This document shows positions 37,301 to 48,729 of a DNA stretch of 64,000 nucleotides, one piece after another. Origin of the DNA: Kryptolebias marmoratus (taxonomy: Eukaryota; Chordata; Actinopteri; Cyprinodontiformes; Rivulidae); assembly GCF_001649575.2 (NCBI RefSeq), contig NC_051451.1, positions 20,737,187-20,801,186 of the forward strand, given 5' to 3'. The translations under genes and the position numbers were made by a program. The stretch's first letter is position 1, and each line of letters begins with the position of its first letter. The notes under the pieces were generated by a model. That model was not told the DNA's origin. It saw only the letters and a list, made by a program, of their open reading frames with translations, and searched no databases.

Positions 37301-40300
37301 AAGCTGGAGGAGATAATAGTTTTCTTTGAGTTTTAGACGTTTACTACTGTGAATTCAAATACACCTTTGATGGAGAATGGAAGGTCAGCTGCTTGTTGTA
37401 TTACTGCTCTAGGATAGATACTAATATCCAGGTTGTAGTAACATAAAAAACAAGTATTTTTATAATGGCAGTATGTATCTGGGACTTTTATTATTTCTGA
37501 GATAGTCATGATTTTTGTTTTCCAAGACAATGTAACCTTTATTAAATAGAAAAGACTCCATTGGACTTTTAATTTCAGCTTCCCTTTCCACGTGAGTGCT
37601 TTGTGGAGAGAAGTATTACGGTTAACTCGTGCTACTAGAACGGGGAAGCCAACAGTGGAATTGGTTAGCAAAACTACCAATCAAATTGTCAAAACCTGAA
37701 AAGAAAATGAACAAAAACACTTATTAAAAAAATTACAATTAAAAATCAAGTAGTAAGCAAAAATGCAAGAAAGAGCAATATCAAAACATGTGCTCTGAAT
37801 TCCAAGGGGTAATTATCCATGCCAGTGTAAAGAGGCTTATTTTAACACTGTCAGGCTCTAGTTCTGCAGACATAGCTGTACTGAATGCACAGACTGAGAG
37901 GATAAATAATAATTTTAACATTGCTTGAAGTTATTGGTATCTCCATCAATCCAAACAAAAACAGATAAGACAAAACTTAGGACTTTTATTTTGACACAAA
38001 CAATCGCCAATTACATCTAATTGATCACTTAAATGTGATAACAGAAATCAGACCATCTTAATCTTTTCTGGCTATGATCAGACTTGCAAAATTCAGTGTA
38101 GCAGCTTCACTCCATCAAACATCAAGTACTCTGTGCCTGCTTTAAGACTGTTAAAGCACAACTGCGTCACTTTTAGCTAAACATGGAAAAAAGAGGAAAA
38201 TACATGCAGGGGTAAGAGCTCTCTACAGTTCTTATCGGGTTAACCCAAGTTTCATTTCAATAGTCTGTCCTTTAAAATGGACAAACAACATTACTCCACT
38301 TATGCTTACTTTATTTTAGAGAAAGTGAGTGCAATTCATCAGTTTTCTTTTTTCCTTTGTTCTGATTAATCATCAAGAACAATGAAAGTAACATTTATAT
38401 TTTGTGTAAACTGCACATACAGTACATGTTTTCAGGAAGGAAGGCATCCAAGTAACATAATAGAATGTTTTAAAAGAAAAAGATTAAATGAGAGAGCAAA
38501 AACTGTATGTAAGTGTGACTAATCTACTGCAAAAAAACTTCATAATCAAAGTAATCATAATCAACACCTTTTTTAGTACGTGCTCCCACAGAATCTGCCT
38601 GTTTTAATAATATGAGCACCGCTTCCACCCCCCTTAAATTCAGACATATTTATAACATGAACAAGAGTACAAATTCGACAAAAAAAAAAATCCAAAAAGC
38701 ACTGTTTGTTTGTCTACAATGTGTGAAATGATAAAAATAAACATTAAGGCCAACAAACTTTACAGCAGTAGCAGAGATTCTGTGATACATTGTCTCCAAC
38801 TGTGCTCAGTACCTGTCTTTATGGGAAGCCCCTTAGGACAAAAAACATTCCTCCTCTCACATACATCATCAAACCCTCTGATCTAAACCAAGCTGAAGCT
38901 ACCTGGCTTGGCTGAAGTTAGTATCTGGCCTGCAGGAGGCCCACAATATGCGGAAGGATGAGAATGAATAAAATGTACCCTGAAATTTAGGATTCTCTAC
39001 ATGTATTTCCTATTTTTAAAATTTGGAATGATAGAAATAGACCCATGTAATCAATTTTGTAATATTTTTAATTTAGTTATATTTTACAGGTGATATCAGA
39101 GAAAGGTTATTATGAACGGCACACAATCTGAAGCAGAACCTCGACTTACCTCACGCTTCTATCTGTATGTCACTTGTTCTTTTTTGAATGAAAAACCTTA
39201 TTCTGAAGTTTAACATGCTGCTGCTACTAGTACTTGACTTTGTGCAACAGTGACGTGAAGCACAGTCAAACCCATAACTTTGCATTAAAAAAAAAAAACT
39301 TCAGCCAGGTAGTGTCAGCATGGTTTAGGTGAGAGGGTTTGATGGTGAATGTGAAAGGAAGAATGTTTTTGTCCAAAGAGGCCTCCCATATTACTTTTTT
39401 CCCAGGTTATGCCTCTACAAACAAGAACGTGCTGCACTGTGTTACAGTTGGCTGTGTAAAAAATGACAAAACACACAATGCCACCCAGAGTTTGCATCAT
39501 CCTGACAAACACACATCTACACAAACAAAATTGATCTAAATAGGGCATAACCTTGCTGCATGTAGCCTACAAAAACAGTCTGTATAATTATTAGTTAATC
39601 CTTTAATGGGAGTGAGATTTTATTAAAAAAACAGTTATTTAAGCTAATTTTGGGGAAAATAATGCAAATTAAAACTGAGAAGTTTATTATTTTTTTCTCT
39701 AATTGAGTAACACATCCAAAATGTTGTGCTTTCCTTCTCTCATTAGATCCCATCTGGCAACAGGCCAGTTTCCGAACATGTTCATGGAGCAAAAGAAAAT
39801 TGATTTCTAAAGTGCCCTGTCCGCCATGCCCGGATATGAAATACACAGCCAGTTATTAGTCCAACACTGACATTAACATGACATGACAACCGTGTCAAGA
39901 TACATATTAAAGATGTCTCTTTTCATTTTTCTAAGCGTTGTTGTCTAAAAATGATAAGCCGCCACCTGTTCAAAGTAAATCAGATCATTATCAGTATCAC
40001 ACAGCTGTGATTTCTAGTTTAAGAAGGAAAAAAAAGCTGCTAGATAGGGTTGACAATTTACTGATACTGCTCAGAGAAAGACCTAACAACTTGCTTGTGT
40101 TAACACCGACTGGTTCCAAATTAGACATTATGCAGCTATTAATGAATGTACACTATGAAAGGTCAAACGGTCCACGCACCGGGCTACATGATGCAGACAC
40201 ACACACACTTTCACACACAGATGCAGATGCACCCATGCAAAGACAGAACACTGTCAGCAGAAAGGTCATAGCACACTGTGAGTGAGAAAAAAGATATCTG

Positions 40301-42460
40301 AAGACGATATGCTGCCTGTTGCTATGGAGCACTCCTCCAAGGGAACATACACACAAAGACACACACCTACTCAATCTTAAGGAAACAATCACACACTTAA
40401 AACCACATACACACACACACACTCAATCAGTCCCTGCCCCATTTAAAAATGCAAGAAAGCCGAAGCAACTTTTCAAGAACATCGTGGCTTCAGTCATTTC
40501 TTGCAGACTCGTTGTTTATCTTTTTGGTCTCAGCATACTGTACAGAGTACAGAGTAAGCAGGTACTTTTTAATGAACCTTGCTTGTTTGTAACTTTAGGA
40601 TGAAGGCAAACTATACCATTCAGTTTATCATCTTCATCATTATCATCATCATCATCCACTTTATTTATTTTAACACCGGCCAACGGCTGAAACAAAGTGC
40701 TGAACATCAGTAATAAATAAAATAAAAGAAGCATAAAAAATAATAATCTATATTTAATCAATAATTAACTCTCTTGTGAAGCAGACACAAAGAGAAGGAG
40801 CAAGAAATCAGATCTAGACAGGTAAGAGGGGATCTACACTGCAAACACGGTGAACATGCTTATTTATCACAGATCTTTTCCTACTGTACACAGTTTGAAA
40901 TTTAATATAAAGTGCAGGCATAAAAAAAGTTACTATGTTTAAACCTTTATCAGTATTTCCCTCCATTTTTTTTCAAAGAAATTGCATAAAACTCTTGACA
41001 AAAAAGGCACAAGTGACACGACACGACGAAGTGTTTAATGGGTAAACACTTCAGTAAAGGCTTCTGAATACTTTTTAACAATATATTTGTTTCTCCTTGA
41101 TTTAACCTTAGCTATTGTTGTGGGTCTCTGGTGCCCTTTGTGTGCATTGTTCACTTATTTTATATTAACAGGAGCGTTGGTCTCACTGGACTGTGCAAGG
41201 TGTTTCTCTCCTCAGCTGGCCTGTCTGCTGCAGTGACTTCCAGTCAAAGTTAGCACAGGCAAAATTGATCACTGCATGGGACTGATGATTACTTGCTCTG
41301 ACTTGGGATCAATAGCCTCATGTAAACAGAGTATGAGGACTGTGCCCTGCTTAGACATGTGGAAAAATAGAGCAGGAGCAACTCAGTGGAAAGAGGGGTC
41401 GCCTGTGCAGCATGGAGACAGAAAAAAACGTCCTTGTCTGAGGAATCTAAGACAGATAAATTTAATTGTCTGAAATCACTTCAAGTTAAGATATTTAAAT
41501 GGGGTATATGTAGGGGTGAAAGTCTCGTACAGAAGTTGTTCATGCGTGTTTTGTGGGTCAGTCCTGACAGACGGGAGGGGGGGTTGAAAAGACCATAAAC
41601 TGGTATCGTTATGCTGCAGACGTTCAGCGAGCTGACTGGACATTACTCCTGAGTGATAGAGACCAGCAATTAAACAGCTCTGGATGGGCTTGATAGGTGT
41701 TGTTGACACTACAGGCAGTTTCCGAATGAGGTTGCATATTTATGCTTGGCTTCCATAAAGCAGGTTTCAGTTTAAAGGTGAGACGGAGCTTCCGTTTATT
41801 AGGTTTGTTTTCCTTGTTTGCAATTAGGAAGATCTTTGCATGTAACATTCAAACTTTCTTTAATATTACTGAACAAAAATCTAATTAACCCATGCAAAGG
41901 AATGGAATAATTTGATGATCATATGCCAATATGATTATAAATCATCAGTTTTTACTGATGGAAACAACACAAATTCTTTTCAACCAAACTTTCTAGTGGA
42001 GGTTTTATCTCATTTGATGTATTTGCAACATTTGGCCACCTTGCACTCTGGCCATTGCATTTGCAATAAACAATTAAAAGAAAGAGGGGGGGAAAAGGTC
42101 CAAATAAAGTAAATATTTTTAGAAGTCTACATAATAATTCAGTTCCTGATATTTAATACCTTGAGGAAATCCAGTAATTCCTGCAACAATGCTTTTTGGG
42201 ATCATTCTGAGACAAAGTCCATTGATTAAAACTATTATTCATAAGGACCTACATGCAAGAAAAGTCTCAAGAGCTTGACATATTTTGGGCTACATGCAGG
42301 AATTTCAAAGCGAGAAATAATAAAAAAGAAAACTTTCTGCAACTATGTTTCGAGTAATGGAGTAGAAGTCCAATATCAAGGTCAATAGCAGTCAATAAAC
42401 CATCCCTTGGACAAACTCGGGTCAGTATTTCCCATTAGCAGCCCACAGTCCATCACTCAC

Positions 42461-42720
42461 CTTGCGCAGAGGCACTGACTCCTCACCTCGAAGCCGACAA
42501 CCATCCAACCAACTGCACTGTCCGTGTTCCCTGAACGCACCTGTTCCGTTCAAATCCGTCCAAACTCAGTGGGAGTCAGAGCGCTGCTCCTCACAAAGAT
42601 ACATATTCTGCCTGGGTCTTCTTTCAAACTGCCACAGACCCCCCGAGAAATCAAAAGAAGACAAAACATAAAATAAAAAAAATTAAAAAAAAGATCGAAT
42701 TAAAGCAACTCCCTCGCGCT
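42461..42720 (-). other. zmat4: zmat4 exon 1, probably 5' UTR (5' end not fixed)
   Basis: Inferred from the strong donor GCGCAAG|GTGAGTG at 42461/42460 and the location just inside the CpG-rich region. A second good donor, TTCGAG|GTGAGG, lies 26 nt earlier (exon end 42487). The exon carries an ATG at 42504. With the 42461 donor this ATG opens a 15-codon upstream ORF whose TGA overlaps the exon-2 ATG (ATGA). With the 42487 donor the same ATG is in frame with exon 2 and adds six residues (MVVGFE) to the protein. The transcription start is unknown, so the right-hand boundary is approximate. Confidence 0.5.
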
Positions 42721-42890
42721 GCCTTTCTGTCGTGATGCGCGTGTCCTCTGACGACTTCTCGTAGTATCACAGAGAGAGGGAGAGAGAGACAGGAGGGGGA
42801 TAATAAACGAAGGAGCTCTGTTGATATCATCCACTTAACTCCGGCCAAAAAGGCACAGCGGAAGGGAGAAGGAGATCAAACACAGTCTGA

Positions 42891-42966
42891 GCGGAGGAAG
42901 AGGAGGAAGAGGAGGAGGAGGAGGAGGAGAAAGTGTGAGCAGCAGCAGCAGCAGCAGCAGCAGCGG
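42891..42966. repeat. GAG and CAG trinucleotide tracts in the promoter
   Basis: A GGA/AGA tract (42891-42930) is followed by about nine AGC units (42938-42966) and GCGGCGG. Open frames giving poly-Leu or poly-Cys are artefacts of these tracts. Confidence 0.9.
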
Positions 42967-43119
42967 CGGTAGCGGCTCTTCACCGGGATGAATGAAAGAC
43001 AGAAAGCGCTCTCGGCTCTGCGCGGCGCGTGTGCTGATAGTGTTCGCTGAATGCTTGATTTGTTCCGTGAGTGAGTGGCTCTGCGCACGAAGCGCGCGCA
43101 CGTAAATGACTTCTAATAC

Positions 43120-43125
<6 letters not shown>

Positions 43126-43151
<26 letters not shown>
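43126..43151. repeat. GA microsatellite
   Basis: About 13 uninterrupted GA units in the promoter region. Confidence 0.95.
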
Positions 43152-43154
<3 letters not shown>

Positions 43155-43725
43155 CCAAAGTCCTCGTGATGCTCTGACATTGATGCATCGTTTGCTCTTC
43201 TAAGATCGTCTCGTTGCATCCAGTCGCTTAAAAACTTTGTTAAACTTATAATAAAGGGAGGAATCTCTGGAGGAGGGGGTGGCCGTTTTAATTAAAGCAC
43301 ACAGACAAGGCACGATTAAAAGGAGGGTGTTGGTCCCTGGGCTAGAGCTACTTTTGGGGCCTTTTTGTTATTATTTATTTTTTTTTTTTTCCCAAATATT
43401 GATTATGCACACATTAGCTTCGAGGCTTCTATTCACAGAAAGAAGAGTTGGTCTTAAGGTGCTACCTTTGTAGCTGCTGCTACAAGGACTACACTGACAT
43501 TTGACAACAGGGACTATAATAACATTTATTTAAGAAAATTTTTCTTTGTCAACAAAGAAATAAATACAACCATTTTTTTCGGTTGTTATTAAAGTTCATA
43601 ATGCTACTTTTATCACTAATTATGTTCAAATATGGTAAATTCTCATAGACACCTCCTGAATAAACTGTGTTGGTGCTTATCACATCCTGTGTAATAGTTA
43701 CCAAAAAGTGGCCAGATTAACTCAG

Positions 43726-43889
<164 letters not shown>

Positions 43890-43930
43890 ATAGTATGTAT
43901 GCTTTTATACTTTACAATTATTCTTATCAG

Positions 43931-43992
43931 ATGACTTAGAAGACTTGTGCCACTTCTGCGGAGAGATGGAAAACGGGACGGACTTGAACTGG
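43931..43992 (+). CDS. PHD-type zinc finger, exon a (N-terminal half)
   Basis: After an acceptor-like TTCTTATCAG, the frame reads DLEDLCHFCGEMENGTDLNW and ends at the donor TGG|GTAACA. It is preceded by two bases of a split codon, so an upstream exon is required. It supplies the first CxxC pair of a C4HC3 PHD finger. The ATG at 43931 is not the start, as it meets TAG two codons later. No upstream exon is visible: to the left lie the TATC array and then the oppositely oriented zmat4 promoter. It may be the end of a gene overlapping zmat4 antisense, or a fragment carried by a mobile element. Confidence 0.5.
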
Positions 43993-44059
43993 GTAACAAA
44001 ATTTTGGAATTATTCAAAGATGAAGTGTTGGGAAGTTAAAGGGAGAGGACAAAAACTAT

Positions 44060-44140
44060 AATTTCATCTTGTGTAAGCAAGCTTGGATAGGGTCCTGCCC
44101 CCCTGTGGACCAAAGTTGCAATAAGTGGGAATAGAAAATG
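44060..44140 (+). mobile_element. Fragment of a widespread teleost repeat in the PHD intron
   Basis: The sequence 'tggatagggtcctgccccc', followed by 'gtggacc', 'aagtgggaatagaaaatgaa' and 'tgaatg', matches the end of the common fish repeat that finishes 'agcggtagaaaatggatgg'. It has the opposite orientation to the copy at 48590-48720. Confidence 0.5.
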
Positions 44141-44208
44141 AATGAATGTTGTAAATGTAAAGAGAAAATTTTGTTGAAAATGCCTAATATTATTTGCCCC
44201 TTTTCTAG

Positions 44209-44304
44209 ATCCAGTGTGAAATGTGCCTAAGGTGGTTTCATCAGGCATGTGTGAAAAGCCCTCCACCAGAGAACAGATTCGAGTGTTTTGCATGTTCTCT
44301 TTAG
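44209..44304 (+). CDS. PHD-type zinc finger, exon b with stop
   Basis: The acceptor CCCCTTTTCTAG is followed in phase 0 by IQCEMCLRWFHQACV, a proline patch, and FECFACSL before TAG. Joined to the preceding exon, the ligands are C-x2-C-x13-C-x2-C-x4-H-x2-C-x11-C-x2-C. This is a complete PHD pattern, including the conserved Trp two residues before the His. PHD fingers usually read histone H3 tail modifications; here that is family knowledge only. The open frame and splice sites are intact. I do not recognise the parent gene. Lineages to consider are a host chromatin gene and PHD-bearing transposon proteins. Confidence 0.55.
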   Translation: MQCEMCLRWFHQACVKSPPPENRFECFACSL

Positions 44305-44352
44305 ATTTGCGTTTGCTGTGGTGCTTGCTGTTTGTTTAGTTTCTATAAAGTT

Positions 44353-44358
44353 AATAAA
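44353..44358 (+). promoter_or_regulatory. Poly(A) signal for the PHD transcript
   Basis: AATAAA lies 49 nt after the PHD stop codon, the spacing expected of a real 3' end. AATAAA is common in AT-rich DNA, so this is supportive rather than decisive. Confidence 0.45.
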
Positions 44359-44475
44359 GGACATTTAGAAAAATGTGCTTGATATTTTTCTTTTCAAAGC
44401 TTTCACATAAAATAACTATGGGAAGGAAACAGTGAAAGACTCACTCCATGATTATGGAAATATAGTTTGTTCCCT

Positions 44476-44591
44476 TGTTTTAGAGGGGGAACCGATTATT
44501 TCAGACGGCTGAAATATTTGGTTCCCTCCCAGTAACTTTTGCAAAAAAAGAACAAATGTCTCCAAATTCACGGGACTTGTTGTCCATGATG
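44476..44591 (+). repeat. Hairpin-bearing repeat, copy 1
   Basis: This 116 bp unit recurs at 44641. It starts 'tgttttagagggggaacc' and ends 'gacttgttgtccatgatg'. Within it, about 44485-44528, the arms 'gggggaaccgattatttcag' and 'ctgaaatatttggttccctc' pair at 17 of 20 positions around a 4 nt loop. Confidence 0.85.
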
Positions 44592-44640
44592 AGAGGAATA
44601 AACACAGTTAAGGACCTGTTGGTAAATTATTTTTGTCTTA

Positions 44641-44756
44641 TGTTTTAGAGGGGGAACCGATTATTTCAGACAGCTAAAATATTTGGTTCCCTCTGGTAAC
44701 TTTTATAAAACAAGAACAAATGTCTCCAAATTCACAGGACTTGTTGTCCATGATGC
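44641..44756 (+). repeat. Hairpin-bearing repeat, copy 2
   Basis: About 93% identical to copy 1 by eye, starting 165 bp later. The hairpin is retained with compensating and non-compensating changes ('cagacagctaaaat'). The 50 bp between the copies is not repeated within the window. Confidence 0.85.
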
Positions 44757-44999
44757 CTGCAGAGCCTCACCTGTCATCATGACAAGAAAAAAAGAAAAAA
44801 AAAAGATGACATAAATGAATATTAATATTTGTCCACTGATCTTTATGTATGACTAATTTTCGAACATTTTTATAGTCAAAATCGCTGAAATTGTATATTT
44901 TGGGTTGATACATGCAATTGGCCCGTGCCTGAATGTCGCCAATATAATGGCTTATATACCCTGATTTTCCACAGTCTGGCTAATGTCTTTAACCATTTA

Positions 45000-45210
45000 C
45001 GTTTAATGTTTGTTAGTGACATATTTAGTTTTGCTGAGGAGACATAAAACCGCGGTGAAAAGGCACAGGGTGAGGCAGGCAGTACTCTGCCGCACTGAAG
45101 GGGGCGCACGTGAGCCAACGGGAGCTTGTTTGCTGTCTTTTTACGCAGAGGCGAGTGAGAGTCACGTGCACTGCTTGTTTTGCTCCATCGGACTGCCAAA
45201 ACGGTAATTG
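45000..45210 (+). promoter_or_regulatory. CpG-enriched segment, possible first exon or repeat promoter
   Basis: It contains 'aaaccgcggtg', 'ctgccgcactgaagggggcg' and 'acgcagaggcgagtgag', ending in a donor-like AAAACG|GTAATT at 45203. It is CpG-rich against a poor background. No downstream exon was found, so its status is open. Confidence 0.25.
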
Positions 45211-45258
45211 TAACATTTTTTCTTATCTTATCTTTAATACGTATGTGCGCGCGCGTGT

Positions 45259-45351
45259 GTGAGTGAGTGAGTGAGTGAGTGAGTGAGTGAGTGAGTGAGT
45301 GAGTGAGTGAGTGAGTGAGTGAGTGAGTGAGAGAGAGAGAGAGAGAGAGAG
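45259..45351. repeat. GAGT tetranucleotide array with GA tail
   Basis: About 18 perfect GAGT units followed by about 11 GA units, preceded by a short GC/GT alternation (45246-45258). Confidence 0.95.
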
Positions 45352-45799
45352 TGTGTGAAGAACGCTGATGAGATGAAATAACCAGCAGCCAATTGAATAA
45401 TCTACCCTTTTGGGTTTATATATTTTGTAAATCTGACTCTAAAGGAGTCAGTGCCTCACCAACCATGAACCTCACCGCACATCACTGGTACCTCACTGGC
45501 TCCAACTGTAGTTGGTGAACTTGCAACTTTCACAGGGGTTCTCATCTTCCTTGCATGAGTCTCAGAGTCCTGTTTCTTGAGTTTTGAACATGTTCAAAAA
45601 AACAGTGCAAGAACTTTTCATTCAGTAGTCACAAAGTCATTGTAGGTGACTCCAAAGTCATCTCAAGAGTGCCAGAGATGCATTTTGATACCTGCATGGT
45701 GACAGAAAACATCTGAAAACCATGCTGATAAGAAATACTGATTATTGAATAACTCGTCCCATATTCATTTTACTCCAGCAGATTAAATCAAAGACACAG

Positions 45800-46080
45800 T
45801 GTTGCCAACTTAGCATTTTCATCACTATATTCAGCAAATAATTAAACTCCTCTAGTGACTCTTTTTCAAAAAAGCAACTAGCAGAAACATCTAGGGAGTT
45901 TTTCTGCTACTACTGGAGACTTTTGGAGACTCTGACATGACTCAAGGAGCAGCAGGTTCTGCCGTGGGCCCTTCCCCCATCCCAAAGCATTCACAGGTGG
46001 CCCGGTCCTCAAGCTGCATCCCTCCCAGCTGCAGGCGGAGCAGGAGATGTTCACCCCTCCACATCCAGACTGCAAATGAA
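45800..46080 (+). mobile_element. Diverged teleost dispersed repeat
   Basis: The order 'gttgccaacttagcatttt', 'cctctagtgactctttttc', 'aaaaaagcaactagcag', 'ggagacttttggagac' and 'ccatcccaaagcattcacag' matches an abundant fish repeat as I recall it ('gttgccaacttagcgact...', 'ctagcgactttt...', 'ggagacttttgg'). The transposon class is not resolved. Open frames on both strands here belong to the repeat. Confidence 0.5.
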
Positions 46081-46349
46081 TTGCGCGTGTTTGAAGCTGC
46101 CGCTGGCTGATCCATGGCGGGATGTAAATGTAAAAAATTTTTGTCAAAGAGAAATAACTGCTCTAAAACAACTTTATAGCTTTAAACACAAATGTGTTTA
46201 TTATGCAGCGTTGTGTCTTGTTTTGCAACCAAATCCATTATATCGGTGTCAGCAGAGAAATTGCCATGAGGCAGCACTGAATTTTGTCATGGGTTTGTTT
46301 AATGAGCTATATTACAAAGACGTTAGGATGATCCGCTAAACTTCTGGGT

Positions 46350-48580
46350 CACATTTATGCATATCATCTCAGTTCCTGTCCAGTAGATATAATCGAATAA
46401 TGAACATTTCTACTGTTGAGCTATGTCACCAGTGTAACAACTTAATAATGTTGTAAAAGGAACAAGCGGCTAAAAACATTTGAAAGTTGGTGGTTTTTTT
46501 CTTTGTTAAATGGCACAAAAGTGAGTGAATTTGCACACAATCACTGTAAAACTGTGAACTTCCTTGAATTTGTAACATTTAAACCCACATGAAGGGCATT
46601 CACCCAGTCCCAAAAAGTGCATGTTTGTGAAACTAGTGAGTCAGGGTCAGTGATCCAGTCCTGCATCTTTCCACTTATCTGACAAATCCGACCACACTGA
46701 CAAAGATTATTCTAAAACCAAACCAAAACCTGGAAAGTAGCCGATAACAGGGCGTTTCTCACAATATGTCTCTGTCATCCCAGCATGCTGGCCAACATGA
46801 CAGACTGCCACTCTTCATACAAACTCATTAAACCAGAAGAGAAGAAAGGGCAGAAAAAAAGGGAAAACACCAGGGAAAAAGTGATACAGCCTATTAAAGT
46901 CATGTGACTGAGATGAAGCCATTTGTGATGGCTGATGAGTTGTCCTGTATCTAAATTCAAACACAGAGGGAGCATGGTTGTGTTAAAACTGCCTATGAAT
47001 ATAGAGTTAGGCAAATAAACTCAAATTTCAGGGGGATTAATTTCAAAGTGAGATTAGCATAAACAAACCTTTTCTTTTAAATCCCAGTTAAACAAAGACG
47101 ACATTACACTGCTGTAATTACATTCCTGCTCTCAAAAACTGAATGTTTGGTGCCAAACTGTTTTGCACAGTCAACAATAACCACCATTGACGTGTCAAAA
47201 TGGCAATGATTCCCTGTGGCTCACAAACAATTCCCATCATATGCACAATGTAGAGTTTAGGTGACAAGAATGACATTGCAAAGCTCCTTGTTATAAACTT
47301 TCTGTTCGATTAGCTCAAGTTTTTTAGAAATGTCACTTTTTTTTTTTTAACCGCGTATGGATGTGCATTCATTCTGTGAGAATGGGCGCCTATTACATGC
47401 TTTCAAAGGCTGTGACAGCAGCCCTCAGTGAGGAAGCCAAATACTTCACAGCCCAGACAATGTACCCAGGCAGACACACACTCTTACACACAAGCATGCA
47501 CACACAGATTCAAATACACAGAAACCCACTGACACAATGCACATCGACACGATGAAAGGGACAATTTATCAAACCACCAGCCAAGGCAGGCCTGAGGATG
47601 TTTAGTGCCAGCATTGGTCTGGAGAAAGAGGGCAGTGTGGACTTAGTGTGGGTTTATGAATGTGTGTGTGTAGGTGTGCGTGTGTGTGCATGTGTAACTT
47701 TGTTCTTTCTTTGGCTAGATGCTAAAGTCAGTCCTCTGACGTAATGTGTGCTTTTGCCCTCGGCTAATTTTCAAATGCATCACCTGCTGATCGTGGGTGC
47801 ATGAAAAGAATTTATTGCTCTTTTGACCATTAGGTACTCTGGTGTAATGAAATGAATTTATGTTTATGAGTTTGTTAGAGACAGAGAGCTAAACTGGGGG
47901 AGGTAGCGATGATACTGGGTGTCATTAAACTGCAGGATCGATGTCCACTCTCAGAGCTTTAGCATTTACTAGTCCAACCTGATCCACATTTAGAGAGCTG
48001 CACTGAGAGGAAAACAGAACAGAGGTTAGAAAAGGTGGTGCTGAAATGAAAACAAAACGCATAACAACAATGGGTCTTGCATCAGCACATATTTTGAGCA
48101 ATGTTTGTACAGTACAACACGGAATAAGAACAAATCTGTGCTTTTCTTTTCCTGCATGTCTGCAGAGCCACGAATCCATGCGTTGTAAAGATCATCCTCT
48201 GCTTAGGTCGCCGTATGTCCACCATGATCTCTCTTGAGCCATTTCACACTTGTACTGAAGCGATGACATCTTGAAGCAGTAACCGAGGAGTCAGATTTCC
48301 CCAAGTTTCTGTCTGGACTTAGTTTAGTGCATATCCACTCAGCTCCCCTGTAAATACTCAGGAAAATAATCCACTCCTTAGTCAAAAAAACATTTTTAAT
48401 AGATGTTTAAAGAGCTTTGTCTCACGTGCACATTATTATACTGAAAGGGCAGAATAAATGACACACAGATAACATTTAATTTATTTTTTGATCAGTGTTT
48501 TTTTTTTTTTTTTCTGCAGGCACAGAGGTTCTTCTTTTTGTTATTGTGAAGCTGACATTTTTTCTTAAGTAAGAAGGGAT
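46350..48580. other. No gene recognised
   Basis: Ordinary AT-rich intergenic sequence with short TG/CA patches (47460-47520, 47660-47695). Open frames are short, mutually overlapping and without domain features. Confidence 0.6.
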
Positions 48581-48589
48581 TTGACTTCA

Positions 48590-48720
48590 CTTCTTCATTC
48601 ATTCATCCATTTTTTTTAACCGCTTTTCCATGCAAGGTCCAAGGGAGCTGGTGCCTATCTCCAGCAGTGCCTGTGTGAGAAGCGCGGTACATCCTGGAAC
48701 GGTCAGGTGAGCAGCTAATG
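48590..48720 (+). mobile_element. Fragment of a widespread teleost dispersed repeat
   Basis: The sequence 'ttcattcattcatccattt', then 'aaccgcttttccatgcaagg', 'gagctggtgcctatctcc', 'agcagtgcctgtgtgag' and 'gcggtacatcctggaacgg' matches the very common fish motif 'catccattttctaccgctt' continuing to 'ggagctggtgcctatctcag'. It is truncated at both sides. Confidence 0.7.
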
Positions 48721-48729
48721 AAATATAGA

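Larger units (their letters stand above)
25658..42460 (-). other. zmat4: zmat4 first intron (16.8 kb)
   Basis: Inferred from the strong donor AAG|GTGAGT at 42461/42460 and the acceptor at 25658. It contains a degenerate GTAC-rich repeat (26520-26690), diverged teleost dispersed repeats (27190-27430, 27490-27660), a tetranucleotide array (30801-30905) and a LINE relic (34155-34365). Relatively complex non-coding stretches at 28160-28260, 28380-28620 and 28930-29080 could be regulatory. The rest is AT-rich with no coding sequence that I can support. Confidence 0.65.
42700..43220 (-). promoter_or_regulatory. zmat4: CpG-rich putative zmat4 promoter
   Basis: CpG is concentrated here, for example 'tctgcgcggcgcgtgtg' and 'acgaagcgcgcgcacg', with GC content well above the surroundings. 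On the transcribed strand it is CT-rich. No clear TATA box is placed. The location directly upstream of a strong first donor, and the absence of any other gene start, point to the zmat4 promoter. The start site may be nearer 42.8-43.0 kb. Confidence 0.55.

Noticed and set aside
39315..39548. Opposed open frames of 66 and 77 codons
   Set aside because: They overlap on both strands, have no recognisable domain, and lie in an intron without splice support.
42835..43219. Minus-strand open frames with Ser-Leu and poly-Leu/Cys runs in the promoter
   Set aside because: They arise from GA, GGA and AGC tracts, overlap each other in different frames, and lie in the putative promoter or 5' UTR.
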